A stretch of DNA of 64,000 bases from positions 496,001-560,000 of the forward strand of contig CAWIVN010000023.1 of assembly GCA_963839515.1 (NCBI GenBank), written 5' to 3'. The DNA is from Fredericiella sp963839515 (GTDB taxonomy: Bacteria; Chloroflexota; Anaerolineae; Caldilineales; Caldilineaceae). The position numbers and the translations under genes are program-made. Numbering within the stretch: the first letter of the stretch is position 1; the number at the start of each line of letters is the position of its first letter. A model generated the notes under the pieces. The model was not told the origin of the DNA, did no database searches, and saw only the letters and a program-made list of their open reading frames with translations. Positions 41,737-50,683 of the stretch are shown here, piece after piece.

Positions 41737-42021
41737 TCAGGACTTTATTTCAGCCGTTTCCACTGTCCCAATGCCTGGGTCCACTGTACATTTGCGCGGC
41801 TCAATGCAGTTCAGGGAAACCACTACCAAGCCCTGGGCGTGCAAGTTGACTAGCAGACCGATCAGCTCGGATTGATCTTTCACGAACAGGGTCATGCAGG
41901 TGATCGGCCGCTGCAGCGCGTCCAGCGAGGTTACAAAGTCCACGACTGGCAGCGTTGCCGACCAGGAAGGGGCTAGGTGGCAGTTCAACACCAGGCGATA
42001 GTGATGAGTCTTGGCTAGCAT
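41737..42021 (-). CDS. Small conserved protein of the YRL-HL-W...DQ-GLL type
   Basis: 94 residues from ATG 42021; ATGs at 42033 and 42096 are alternatives. It reads THHYRLVLNCHLAPSWSATL and then DQSELIGLLVNLHAQGLVVVSLN. I recognise this as a small family common in Chloroflexota and actinobacteria (barrel-like domain of ~70 residues; DQ-x-x-L-x-GLL core), often beside regulators or transposases; no function is known. It lies between the LAL regulator and the IS3 fragment. Confidence 0.6.
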   Translation of the reverse strand: MLAKTHHYRLVLNCHLAPSWSATLPVVDFVTSLDALQRPITCMTLFVKDQSELIGLLVNLHAQGLVVVSLNCIEPRKCTVDPGIGTVETAEIKS

Positions 42022-42183
42022 TGGGTTCACCATTCCCGCAATGATTCCGTACGGCCCGCAAATGCGGCCGCGTGAGTACGATGAACAGCGTAACACCTGG
42101 CGTCAAAGCCACCTGGTACATTTTCCAGGCAAAATGTACCAAAGTGTACTAGGTCGCCGGAATACTGGTAGAGGAGCGGGCGT

Positions 42184-44934
42184 TTAGGGGAGAAGCTGCA
42201 GCGCCTTGGCTCTTGCAACTGCCGTCTTGCGCGAGGTCACGTTTAGCTTGCTGTAGATACTGCTGGTGTGATTGCGCACGGTGATGCCTGAAATATTCAG
42301 ACGCCGAGCGATTTCTTTGTTGGAGAGTTGCTGCGCCAACAGCAGCAGGACCTCCTCTTCACGTTGCGTCAACTGCAGGACGCCCGCATCCGCAGCCTTG
42401 CGCACCGGCGGCTGGGGGCCTTGCCTCGACGATGACCAGTCCGCATACTCGGCTAACAACTTGGCCACAGCTTCGGCACAAACCCCGCGCTGGGCGAGCG
42501 TCTGCAGCATTTTGATTGCATCAGCTCCTTGATCGAAGAAAACTCGACGGTAGCCACGCGGTATGCCCAATGCCAAGGCCTGCTGCATCCATTCCAAGGC
42601 TTTGACCGGCTGATCGCTACGCCAATAGCAGCAAGCCAACAACACGGCCCCCTCAAGGACCTCGACCAGATAGCCGTGCCCGCGTGCAGAATCCACCACG
42701 ATCTGCAGCGACCGGATGGTCTCCTGCACCTGGGCTTTTGTGCCCCATGTGACCACGATCCTGGCACAGACAAAGACTTGCCCTGCCCAAGACGATATGT
42801 CGGTGCTCTCCGCCAGCGCCCCAGTTCGAAACGCCAGGAAGTCCGCCGCCCACGACAGCGCAGTATTCCGATCGTGCGTATACAGCGCATAGAGAGCGGA
42901 ACTGGCAGAAATCTGGTCAAGAGCAAACAGGTTCTCGCGCTCAAGCGCGACGCGGCGCGCCTTATCCAGCGCTTGCGTGGCAGCATCCAGCCGTCCAAGT
43001 TCGACTGCAGCAGCGACGAGCAAGGGCAGCATCAGCAAAACAGCATTTAAGTGGACGACCTGCAGCCGATCAAACACCGGAAGCAGGGTTTCAAGCACCT
43101 CATGCGACGGTTTGGCGTCATGATATTGAGACCATGCCAGGCCATAGCGCGCCCATGCTTCAGCGAATGGCACGTCAATCTGAACAGCAAGCTCCTGATA
43201 GCGAGTGCTTATCTGCCACAGCTCGTTGAGCGTGCCATCGAGGTGGGCTAAGATGCCGAGCGCATGGTGAAGCCGCAAGAGGTAGCGCCCGCTGCCAAAG
43301 TCTGCTGCGCCAATCTCACGCATGATCTGCCGGTACGCAGCATCGCGCTGCCCCAACCCCAGCATGACATACGCCAGGGCCATGAAGGCATATCCCTTCA
43401 CCCATTGGTAGTTCTGGGCAGGTGAAAAGACAGGCAGCACCTTCTGAATGACCTCAAGCCTCTGCTCGAGCAGCATGTCCACGATAAGTTTTGCAGCACG
43501 CAGCAGATTGATCTCGCCCCAGAGCACGGAGATCGGCGGCGCCGTCACCACAAATGTGCCGGCAGACAGCAGTGCTGCTGCCTGTTCGACCATCACGATC
43601 TGGGCAACGTCTCGGTTGTGAAACTGGAGGATCCAGGCCTTGCCAAGCAGCAGACTGGGCCGCTGGGCAACAACGTCCTCGGGTAACTGCTGCAACCTGC
43701 GCCACAGCCGATGTAAATCGTGGCGATTCAGCAGTTCATGGCGTTCAGCCTCCACCAGGTCTGCGGCGCTCTGCCAGTCTTCGTCTGCAACCAACTGCGC
43801 AAACGCTTCGTCGTTCCAGCCGTGGTTCAACAGCCAGCGCGTGGCACCTTTCTTGATGCACGTAAAAACATCGGCGCTCAAGGTCGCCGCTGCCCGATTC
43901 AGCAGCATGGCCCGGAACTGATGGTGATAGCGGTACCAGGTGCATTGGGTGTCAAGTATGACCAGAAACATGTTTTGCTGGCGCAACTGTTCGATGATCA
44001 GCCTGCAGGTTGCCAGATCGTATCCAGTCATCTCGGCAGCCAACTCGGCGTTGAAGCGAGCAACCAGTGCAGTTCGCAGCAGAAAGTCCTTAATCTCCGT
44101 CTGCGTCTTCTCGAGCACCTCATCGACCAGGAAGTCCAGCACATGCAGGCTGTCGTGGCGCCGGTAGCTTTCCAGAAATTGGGCTACGCTCTCCTGACGC
44201 AGGGATGCCGCCGCCAACTGCACGCCGGCAATCCAACCTTCCGTGCGGGCCTGGAGCAGCGAGGCTAAGGCCGGTGATGGCGGTGAAGCCAGCCGCAATT
44301 CGAGCAGCTTTGCCGTTTCGCTTTCGGTCAACTGCAAGTCCTCGCTGCGCACTTCAGCTAACTGCTGCTGAACACGCAGCCGGGAGATCGGCAAGGGCGG
44401 ATCAAAGCGGCTGATGATCACAAGATGCAGCCTGCTCGATGCATACTGCACAAGGTGAGCCAGCACATTGTGAACTTCCGGCGTCGTAATCCAATAATAG
44501 TCGTCCAGCACAAGCACCGTCTCAGAAGGCAATGCGAGACATGCCTCGGCAAGTGTGTTGGCGTATTGTTGGGGTGTTACTTGTTGAATGGTGATTCCCC
44601 GGGCTACGGACGCCAGAGAAGCAGGCATAACGGTCTCTAACGCGGCTATAAAACGCGTAAAGAATGTGCTGAAGTCGTCGTCCTCGGCGTCCAGTGCATA
44701 CCAGGCGCCGCAGATCGTGCAGTCCCCACCGGCCCCCGCTGCGCTATCTGGTTCCTGGCACAAGCTGCGCAACCACATAGCGGCCGACGTGCTTTTGCCA
44801 TAGCCTGCAGGGGCAGAAACCAACGTCAGCCTGCGCTGCAGGCCTTGCCTAAAAAGTTGCAGCAGCCTCTGTCGCTGCACCAAGGAGACAGGCAGTTGCG
44901 GAATGATAAACTTAGTTGCAACGGTTGAACCCAT
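42184..44934 (-). CDS. LuxR family regulator of the MalT/LAL type
   Basis: 916 residues from ATG 44934, where the family start (VATKFIIPQLPVSLVQRQRL) begins; the ORF extends into the adjacent IS element. AAA/STAND ATPase domain with Walker A APAGYGKST (41-49), Walker B LVLDDYYWI, then about 500 residues of TPR-like helical repeats and a C-terminal LuxR HTH (LTQREEEVLLLLAQQLSNKE, GITVRNHTSSIYSKLNV). Typical length for LAL regulators, which respond to small ligands. An ISKra4-like element ends about 9 bp before its start codon, and no RBS is visible there, so expression may be lost or IS-driven. Confidence 0.9.
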   Translation of the reverse strand: MGSTVATKFIIPQLPVSLVQRQRLLQLFRQGLQRRLTLVSAPAGYGKSTSAAMWLRSLCQEPDSAAGAGGDCTICGAWYALDAEDDDFSTFFTRFIAALETVMPASLASVARGITIQQVTPQQYANTLAEACLALPSETVLVLDDYYWITTPEVHNVLAHLVQYASSRLHLVIISRFDPPLPISRLRVQQQLAEVRSEDLQLTESETAKLLELRLASPPSPALASLLQARTEGWIAGVQLAAASLRQESVAQFLESYRRHDSLHVLDFLVDEVLEKTQTEIKDFLLRTALVARFNAELAAEMTGYDLATCRLIIEQLRQQNMFLVILDTQCTWYRYHHQFRAMLLNRAAATLSADVFTCIKKGATRWLLNHGWNDEAFAQLVADEDWQSAADLVEAERHELLNRHDLHRLWRRLQQLPEDVVAQRPSLLLGKAWILQFHNRDVAQIVMVEQAAALLSAGTFVVTAPPISVLWGEINLLRAAKLIVDMLLEQRLEVIQKVLPVFSPAQNYQWVKGYAFMALAYVMLGLGQRDAAYRQIMREIGAADFGSGRYLLRLHHALGILAHLDGTLNELWQISTRYQELAVQIDVPFAEAWARYGLAWSQYHDAKPSHEVLETLLPVFDRLQVVHLNAVLLMLPLLVAAAVELGRLDAATQALDKARRVALERENLFALDQISASSALYALYTHDRNTALSWAADFLAFRTGALAESTDISSWAGQVFVCARIVVTWGTKAQVQETIRSLQIVVDSARGHGYLVEVLEGAVLLACCYWRSDQPVKALEWMQQALALGIPRGYRRVFFDQGADAIKMLQTLAQRGVCAEAVAKLLAEYADWSSSRQGPQPPVRKAADAGVLQLTQREEEVLLLLAQQLSNKEIARRLNISGITVRNHTSSIYSKLNVTSRKTAVARAKALQLLP

Positions 44935-44942
44935 AGAATCTA

Positions 44943-46493
44943 GGGTGCATCTCTGAAAATCAGGAATGATGTTTGACAAAAAGGTAGCCTCGCGTAAGAG
45001 TAGATGGTCTACGAAAACCGCACTCAAAACGGAGGCTACCGATGGAATTGTGCCACAGTAACAGCGTAATGGATAGTCCAGCGGTGCGACGGCTGGCGGA
45101 ATTTGTGGCAAAGCACTGCGAGCAACGGGCAAGCGAGAACGAAGCGACGAGCTTGGCGAGTCTTGAGCGCTTTGAGCAAGACACCCATCAGTTGGTCATG
45201 GCGGTAGAGAGTGAATTGGTCGGTGACGAATTGAGTCGCTACGATATGACGGCGGCAGAAATCGAAGTGGATGGGAAAGTGTATCGTCGTGGGGTCAGAT
45301 TAGCAGAGAGCTATCTGACGGCTGCGGGGCGCGTTTCGGTGCAACGCAATTGGTACGAACCGGTGGCGAAAGCCGTCGAAAAAGGCAAAAGCATCTGCCC
45401 GCTGGAACTGCGCAGCGGGATCATCGCCGGCTATTTCACGCCGCGGGCGGCGCGGCGGGGGCCTTTGCGATGGCGCATCTGACGGCAGGCGAAAGCGAAG
45501 CACTGTTTGGCGAGATCGGCAACATGCAGCCATCGCGCAGCAGTCTGGATCGGCTGACCAAAGCGCTCTCGCCGCACTGGGAAGCGCAGCGTGTGACTTG
45601 GGAAGCGCAGTTGCGCCAAACGGAGACGGTGCCCGTCGCGGCCAAGGTGGTGGTGATCTCGGTGGATGGGGTGATGTCGCCGATTTGGGGTGCGGATAAG
45701 CAAGCGCAGGCGCAGAAAGTAGGCAAACACGCCAGCGGTCCGACGGGCTACAAAGAAGTGGGCTGTGGCACGGTTACCTTGTACGACCAGGAAGCCAAAC
45801 GCTTACAAACCGTGCGCTATGCGCGCATGCCGGAAAGCAAAAAGGTGACCTTGCAGCAGCAATTGGAGACGGAAGCTGCCAGTATTTTGACGTTGCGCCC
45901 CGATTTACGGCGGGTTCACCTGGCCGATGGTGCGAAAGACAATTGGCGTCTCATGAACGACATCGAAGTCCATCTGCCGCCACCGTCGCACGCACCCATC
46001 GAAATCGTGGACTTCTATCACGCCTGCGATCACCTCAAAAATGGCTGCGATGCCGCGTGGGGCGAAAGCACCCAGAAAAGCATGGATTGCTTTGTTCGTC
46101 TGAAAACCTGGCTCAAAGAACTCGATGACGGGGCTGAACGTGTCATCCGCACCTTGCGCTTGCAGTGCAGCCTGGCCCGCGGCAATCAGCACAAACGCCT
46201 GCAGGCTGAACTGACCTACTTCCGCAATCAACAAGCACGCATGCACTATGCGCAGTACATTCGCCTCAACCTTCCCATTGCCAGTGGCGTGATGGAAGCC
46301 AGCTGTTAAACCCTGGTCACGCAACGCCTGAAACGTTCCGGTATGGCCTGGACCAACAGCGGCGGTCAAGCCATCCTGACCTTGCGCAGTCTGATCCAAA
46401 GTGACCGCAAACTGCCAAAACGAAAGTGGTGTCACCGAGCCTGCGCCACGAAGGAAGGGCAGGGGTGGACGACCGTAGCAGCCACCGGCACCC
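44943..46493 (+). mobile_element. Damaged ISKra4-like insertion sequence
   Basis: Transposase remnant flanked by GGGTGC (44943-44948) and GCACCC (46488-46493), a 6-bp terminal match that gives a ~1.55-kb element of normal size for ISKra4 members. The left end also carries GGTAGCCTC / GGAGGCTACC (44983 and 45031) as subterminal inverted repeats. Exact ends are tentative. It abuts the LAL regulator start on the left and an IS701-like element on the right. Confidence 0.5.
45042..46434 (+). pseudogene. ISKra4-family transposase, frameshifted and with a nonsense codon
   Basis: Frame 1 (45042-45482) gives the N-terminal half up to LRSGIIAGYFTPRAA. Frame -1 (from about 45440) continues AFAMAHLTAGESEALFGEIG, VVISVDGVMSPIWG (first DDE Asp), EIVDFYHACDHL, PIASGVMEASC and then TAA (46307). 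The same frame resumes TLVTQRLKRSGMAWTNSGGQ and AILTLRSLIQSD, normally contiguous in this family, so the TAA replaces a Lys codon. The first lesion lies at a G5 run near 45457 and might be programmed -1 slippage; the second shows the copy is dead. Confidence 0.8.
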
Positions 46494-46542
46494 GGCCCCG
46501 CTGGGGCCGTCGGCAGCGCCCCACCAATTCCGTGGGGCGGTT
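46494..46542. repeat. Paired hairpins in the junction between two insertion sequences
   Basis: Small GC-rich spacer with GGCCCC-GCT-GGGGCC (46494-46508) and CGCCCCAC-CAATTCC-GTGGGGCG (46517-46539). Not beta-helix coding sequence, showing that the 3' end of the interrupted gene is not found here. Confidence 0.4.
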
Positions 46543-48066
46543 AGCTCGACTTTGTCCATTTTAAGTAGTGAACGCAAGGGTATCGGTCAGGCGGTCGAAA
46601 AGCGCCCTGGGAATTTGTACAACGTCGTTGTCATTGGGCGACATCCAAATAATATCTGCGGGCCAAAGGTGCTGGCGCACAAAGGCCAAGGTATCGGAAA
46701 AGGTAGGGACCTCCTTTGTGTACCAGGCGGCTTGACGGGTTGAAGGTTGCTGTCCTTGGAGCAGGTGATGAGCAAACAGTGTGACGAGCGAGAAGAGCCC
46801 CAGCAGAGCTGGCGTCGTGCGCAGAATCGCCAAGTCGGACCACTGGCGCTGGGTTTTGATGCCGAGATGGGCACGCGCCTCCTCAAAGGTGACTTCCAAC
46901 TGCCAGCGCAAGACAAACCATTCCACGATTTGTGCGGCGGCCGCACCGCAGTCAGTGCAGAGCAAAGCCTGGGGCTGGAGTGCCGTAGCCGGGTTTGCGT
47001 CCGCCAAATCGGTGATCGCTTTCAGCGCGCCGAAGGCGATCAGCACCCAGCGCAGTGCCACTGGCGACATCCCGCTGTGATACCAAATCGCAGTGCCGGT
47101 GGCCAGACGAACCTTGCGTGTCGTGCGGCCGTACCAGGCAATGGTATGCTCAGTCCAGACCGTCGTCGGGTCATCCAGGCGTGCAGCCAGGTTTGGCTGT
47201 CGCGCACCTTTCTTGCGTGGTGCACCTCGTTGCCCTGCTTGCCGTGGCGGCGCTGGGTCATAGAGTGCGGCATCCAGGCGCAGCCGTGTCACCACCGTCA
47301 CGGGCTGCGCCAGCCCTTGGGCGGACGCCAGCAGTTCGAGCGCCGCATAGGTGCTGTCGGCGACCACAACCAGCCTGCGGTTGGGCAGCCAGGTGCGCAC
47401 CTGCATGATGGCCTCCGGCCCGCCTTTGGCGATCATCTGCCGCGCCCAATCGGTGAGCTGTTTGTGCTGCTGCTTGCGTCCTTCATAGTAGCGCTCCGAA
47501 GGCGCCAGTACCGTCAAGAAGGGCAAGGCCCACACCCGTTGCGCCCACGGAATCGGCGCCAGCAGCATCATGCAAACCCAACGAAGACCGCTCGTCTTGA
47601 CGAAAAACGACTTGCTCGACCGCACCGCGTCGCGGTAGATGCCCCGTGCCGCAATCTTGGCGCCACGCCGGCGTTCAATGTGGTCGTCGATGCCCACCAC
47701 AATTGCGGCCTCGGCCGGCACAAAGGCCGCTACCAACAGGCGCAACAGCACACCGCTGACCGCATGACTCGACCAACTCGCCCGATTCAGCACCCGGTGG
47801 AAGTTCTGAAACTGGCGCTCCTGGCTCAGTCCCATCACGCGCAACGCCGACGTCACCGTTCGCTTGCCAGGCGCCAAGATCGCACCTATCAGCAGGATCT
47901 TGGCCCACTCCCACACTCGCTCACTAAACATAGGCTCAAACTGTCGCAATACCTGTATAATGGCCGGTGGCAGGTTACGCATGACTCCTCCCTTCTTGGT
48001 CGATCGGTTTGAGTCAAGCGTACCCTGCTTCCTTTTCCTTGTCTACCAAATGGACAAAGTCGAGCT
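46543..48066. mobile_element. IS701-like insertion sequence with 18-bp inverted ends
   Basis: Perfect terminal inverted repeats AGCTCGACTTTGTCCATT (46543-46560) and its complement (48049-48066) bracket a full-length transposase gene (1524 bp total). The outermost AGCT is self-complementary and could be the target duplication instead of TIR sequence. Inserted in the 3' part of a beta-helix gene; looks intact and potentially mobile. Confidence 0.88.
46561..47982 (-). CDS. IS701-like (IS4 superfamily) transposase
   Basis: 473 residues, DDE nuclease: VVGIDDHIERRRGAKIAARG carries the first Asp, LVVVADSTYAALELL the second, and YRW-type EWFVLRWQLEVTFEEARAHLG holds the catalytic Glu. Stop codon abuts the left inverted repeat. 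KKGARQ and TRPP-like linkers are typical of the DDE_5 group. No internal stop or frameshift, so it is likely functional. Confidence 0.93.
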   Translation of the reverse strand: MRNLPPAIIQVLRQFEPMFSERVWEWAKILLIGAILAPGKRTVTSALRVMGLSQERQFQNFHRVLNRASWSSHAVSGVLLRLLVAAFVPAEAAIVVGIDDHIERRRGAKIAARGIYRDAVRSSKSFFVKTSGLRWVCMMLLAPIPWAQRVWALPFLTVLAPSERYYEGRKQQHKQLTDWARQMIAKGGPEAIMQVRTWLPNRRLVVVADSTYAALELLASAQGLAQPVTVVTRLRLDAALYDPAPPRQAGQRGAPRKKGARQPNLAARLDDPTTVWTEHTIAWYGRTTRKVRLATGTAIWYHSGMSPVALRWVLIAFGALKAITDLADANPATALQPQALLCTDCGAAAAQIVEWFVLRWQLEVTFEEARAHLGIKTQRQWSDLAILRTTPALLGLFSLVTLFAHHLLQGQQPSTRQAAWYTKEVPTFSDTLAFVRQHLWPADIIWMSPNDNDVVQIPRALFDRLTDTLAFTT

Positions 48067-49239
48067 GAGGTAGTAGGAGTTAAAGCTGCCAACCTCAACC
48101 GCGAAGCCGCCGAATTCCGTGACCTGGTTGTTCATGATGCAGCTGTCAACCACCAGCGCATCACCCATCGAGAATATGTAGACGGCCGGTCCGTAACTGC
48201 CTTTGTTGCCGGCGATGAGTGTGGACTGGACCTGCAGGTCGCCGCCGGACGTGTAGATGCCGGCTCCGAAGCGTGCCGTATTGGCGGTGACGACACTGCT
48301 GGTGAGGGTGAGGCGCCCGTTCCAAATGGACACGTTGATGGCCCCGCCGTCGCTATCTGCCTGGTTCTGTGTTAGCACTGTGTTGGTGAGGAACGCGGTG
48401 CTCCAGGTGTCAACGCCGGCTCCCATGTCGGCGCGGTTGCCGGCAATGACACTGTCACTCAGCGTCAGCAGTCCGGCAAAGGCCATGATACCACCATCAT
48501 TGTTGGCAATGACCTCCGTATCTGTTATGTGGAGATCGCTCCACTCACTGGCGAGGCCGCGTCCGTCATTGTAGCCAATCAGCGTTCTTATAATGTGCAC
48601 GGCCGGGGCAGAGTAGGCAACAATGCCGCTGCCACGGTTGTGCGTGATCGTGGACCCGATAATTGTTGTCGTACTCTTGCCGATGTAGATGCCGCCGTTG
48701 CTACTCGCGGTGTTGCTCTGCACGAGGGAGTCTTCGAGGTGCAGTGTGCCTCCCTCAACCGCCAGGGCGCCGCCGGCCTACATACTCAAGTTGTCGTGGA
48801 GATGGGCGCGCAGCAGGGTCAATTGACCAAGGCTGCGGATGGCGCCACCTGCCTCACCGTGCGGGGCGCGGCCTTCGCTGAGCGCCAAGTCGGTAATGGT
48901 GCCTGCCGCGCTGCCACTGATATCAAAAATGCGGTAGAGATAGGCCCCGCTGACCGTCAGCTGGCCGGCGCCTGGTCCCTGCACCGTGAGGTCATCAGCC
49001 ACGGCCGGTAAGGGGCTGTCAAGCACGATCGTGCCGCTCACGGCGAAGGTGATCGTGTCGGGGCCGGGCGCGAGGTTGGCGTCGGTCAGCGCCTGGCGCA
49101 GCGAGCCCGGGCCGCTGTCGACTGTAGTGGTGACGGTGAAGCTGGCGGCGTGCACGGGTGCAATGGAATGCAGGCAGGCGAAGAAGCCCAGCGCAAGAAC
49201 GAGGGCGGTTACACCAAGGCGCACGTGGGAGGATGGCAT
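48067..49239 (-). pseudogene. Secreted parallel beta-helix protein, nonsense codon and IS-truncated
   Basis: Starts at ATG 49239 with GGAGATACC upstream. Signal peptide (GVTALVLALGFFACLHS), then the Chloroflexota-typical TTTVDSGPGSLRQALTDANL opening and right-handed beta-helix repeats (GGAIRSLGQLTLLRA, GGIYIGKSTTTIIGSTI, GAGVDTWSTAFLTNTVLTQN). Frame is continuous except for TAG at 48778-48780 after about 153 residues. The 3' end is cut by the IS701-like element at 48066 and does not resume beyond it. A dead adhesin- or polysaccharide-binding-like gene. Confidence 0.82.
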
Positions 49240-49529
49240 CGGGTATCTCCATGGCTGATGGCAGGATCTGCTCTTATTGATGTACCCTGGCGCCGTTCTG
49301 CCCACATTGGGCGCCCGTAACAACTCGCACAACCTTACGTAGAGTAATCGTTGCCTGCCGGTATTGTCAATTTTGCAGGATTTTCGTAAATTACTTGGGC
49401 TGCCGTTGCTTGGCAGTGCGGTAAGGTAAGGGCCGGCCGTTTTGCGGGACGCCGTGTGCGCACCCGCCGGCAGGACTGCACCTTGATCGCGTGCGCGTGG
49501 TTATTTGCGAAAGATTGTGAGTAAACAAA

Positions 49530-49838
49530 ATGCAGGACCAAGAAGAAACATGCCCCTGTGGGTACAGTCTGGATGAGTGTGCATGCCGCCGCAAGGCGAA
49601 ACCAATTGTGTGGGAAGAGATCGATCCCTACGAGCGGTTGGATGGGCTCGAGCAGTTCCCCGAATGGCTGGCAGCCCTGATTGACTGCCTCTACGGAACG
49701 GAGACCTCGAAACCCTGCCGCCAGGGGTCACCGTCCGCACAGCCTAAGCTCTCTGACATTGGCGACACCGCTAGGAAGCCCGCCAACTCCTGGAGGTGTC
49801 GCCCATCTGTCATCGACGGGCCTGTTTCTTCTTCCTAG
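49530..49838 (+). CDS. Hypothetical small protein with Cys motif
   Basis: 102-residue ORF. N-terminal half looks protein-like: CPCGYSLDECACRRKAKPIV (four Cys, possible zinc site), then IDPYERLDGLEQFPEWLAALIDCLYG. The C-terminal half (after about residue 58) is low-complexity and overlaps repeat-like sequence, suggesting a truncated or extended reading frame. No family recognised. Confidence 0.4.
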   Translation: MQDQEETCPCGYSLDECACRRKAKPIVWEEIDPYERLDGLEQFPEWLAALIDCLYGTETSKPCRQGSPSAQPKLSDIGDTARKPANSWRCRPSVIDGPVSSS

Positions 49839-49880
49839 TTGCACTTCCTCTTCCTCCGCCCAAACCGCCGCTCCACATGC
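49822..49880 (-). pseudogene. 3' fragment of a paralogue of the small gene at 50474
   Basis: 49822-49878 is about 85% identical to 50480-50537 and in reverse reads HVERRFGRRKRKCN then TAG, matching YVERRFGRRQRKCN of the intact gene. A one-base insertion creates the stop. The match ends within 10 bp of the MITE-like element at 49887, which probably truncated it. Confidence 0.55.
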
Positions 49881-49886
49881 ATCAGC

Positions 49887-50056
49887 GGGTGTGGTTCAGG
49901 ATTTTGCCAGGTACCTCCTGGAGGTCCCACTTCCTGGCACACCGTTCGGCCCCGCGTGCGAGGCTCGCCCCACGCCACTTTGCCTGCCTGCAGCCCGGTG
50001 GGGCGAGCCTCGCACGGTTGTCACGTACACAGCCTCCAAAATCCTGAACCACACCC
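49887..50056. mobile_element. MITE-like element with 20-bp perfect inverted ends
   Basis: Ends GGGTGTGGTTCAGGATTTTG (49887-49906) and its exact complement (50037-50056). Inside lies a second perfect 19-bp inverted repeat (49955-49973 and 49998-50016, CGTGCGAGGCTCGCCCCAC) plus nested ACCTCC-T-GGAGGT and GCCAGG/CCTGGC hairpins. No ORF of its own. TGCATC occurs on both sides (49878 and 50057), a possible target duplication with three extra bases on the left. A diverged relative is at 53401. Confidence 0.75.
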
Positions 50057-50144
50057 TGCATCCGCCAAGGGCTTGAATCCGTATATCTTTTAGAATACAA
50101 TCCAGCTAGGTTCGCAGCACGTTCAAGCAAGCGAAAGGGAAGCT

Positions 50145-50477
50145 ATGCAGTTATCACAAACTGTCCAGAGAACGCTCAAAGGCCAAGGCCAACTGCTCAC
50201 CACCGCGGATCGGCTGCCAATCGACGTTCACTATAAGCTCGACCTTTCCGGCGTTTTGGTCGAGTCCGCCACTCTTGATGGACGTCTCCACCGCCTGCCC
50301 GAATGGCGTACCGCCAAGGGTGAGTTGAAACTCAATTCCGGCGCGGATGGACCGCTTGCCTCCAAGGTAGAGTATCTGCTTGTGCTTGATGACAGTGTCG
50401 AGTGTCGCATCAAGGTGCGACCCCACGGGCGGCCGCTCACCTATATCGTCGAGGGTTCTGTGAGTAAAGCACCCTAG
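50145..50477 (+). CDS. Hypothetical protein, 110 residues
   Basis: Compact beta-rich sequence (QTVQRTLKGQGQLLTTADRL, IDVHYKLDLSGVLVESATLD, GPLASKVEYLLVLDDSVECR) without signal peptide or TM helix; the alternation of hydrophobic residues suggests a small beta-barrel. AAGGGAAG RBS before the ATG. Its TAG overlaps by 3 bp the stop of the convergent small gene. No family recognised; coding quality looks good. Confidence 0.65.
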   Translation: MQLSQTVQRTLKGQGQLLTTADRLPIDVHYKLDLSGVLVESATLDGRLHRLPEWRTAKGELKLNSGADGPLASKVEYLLVLDDSVECRIKVRPHGRPLTYIVEGSVSKAP

Positions 50478-50683
50478 CGCTGTTTCTTCTTCCAGTTGCA
50501 CTTCCTCTGCCTCCTCCCGAACCGCCGCTCCACATACAGCTGCTTGAGCAGCCACGCCTCCTGTGCCCTGCCGCTAACGGCCTCGCACCACGGGCGATCG
50601 TTGTCGTCGGTCCCGCTTAGCAACAGGTTGCCGGCCTCGTCATACTCCGCCCGCCGCAGCACGCGGCGGCTGGTGATGGTCAT
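50474..50683 (-). CDS. Hypothetical small basic protein, 69 residues
   Basis: Begins TITSRRVLRRAEYDEAGNLL, then DDNDRPWCEAVSGRAQEAWL and a very basic tail (VERRFGRRQRKCNWKKKQR). A fragment of a second copy lies at 49822-49880, which argues that the sequence is a real gene family spread here, perhaps with mobile elements. Stop overlaps the convergent gene's stop. Function unknown. Confidence 0.5.
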   Translation of the reverse strand: MTITSRRVLRRAEYDEAGNLLLSGTDDNDRPWCEAVSGRAQEAWLLKQLYVERRFGRRQRKCNWKKKQR

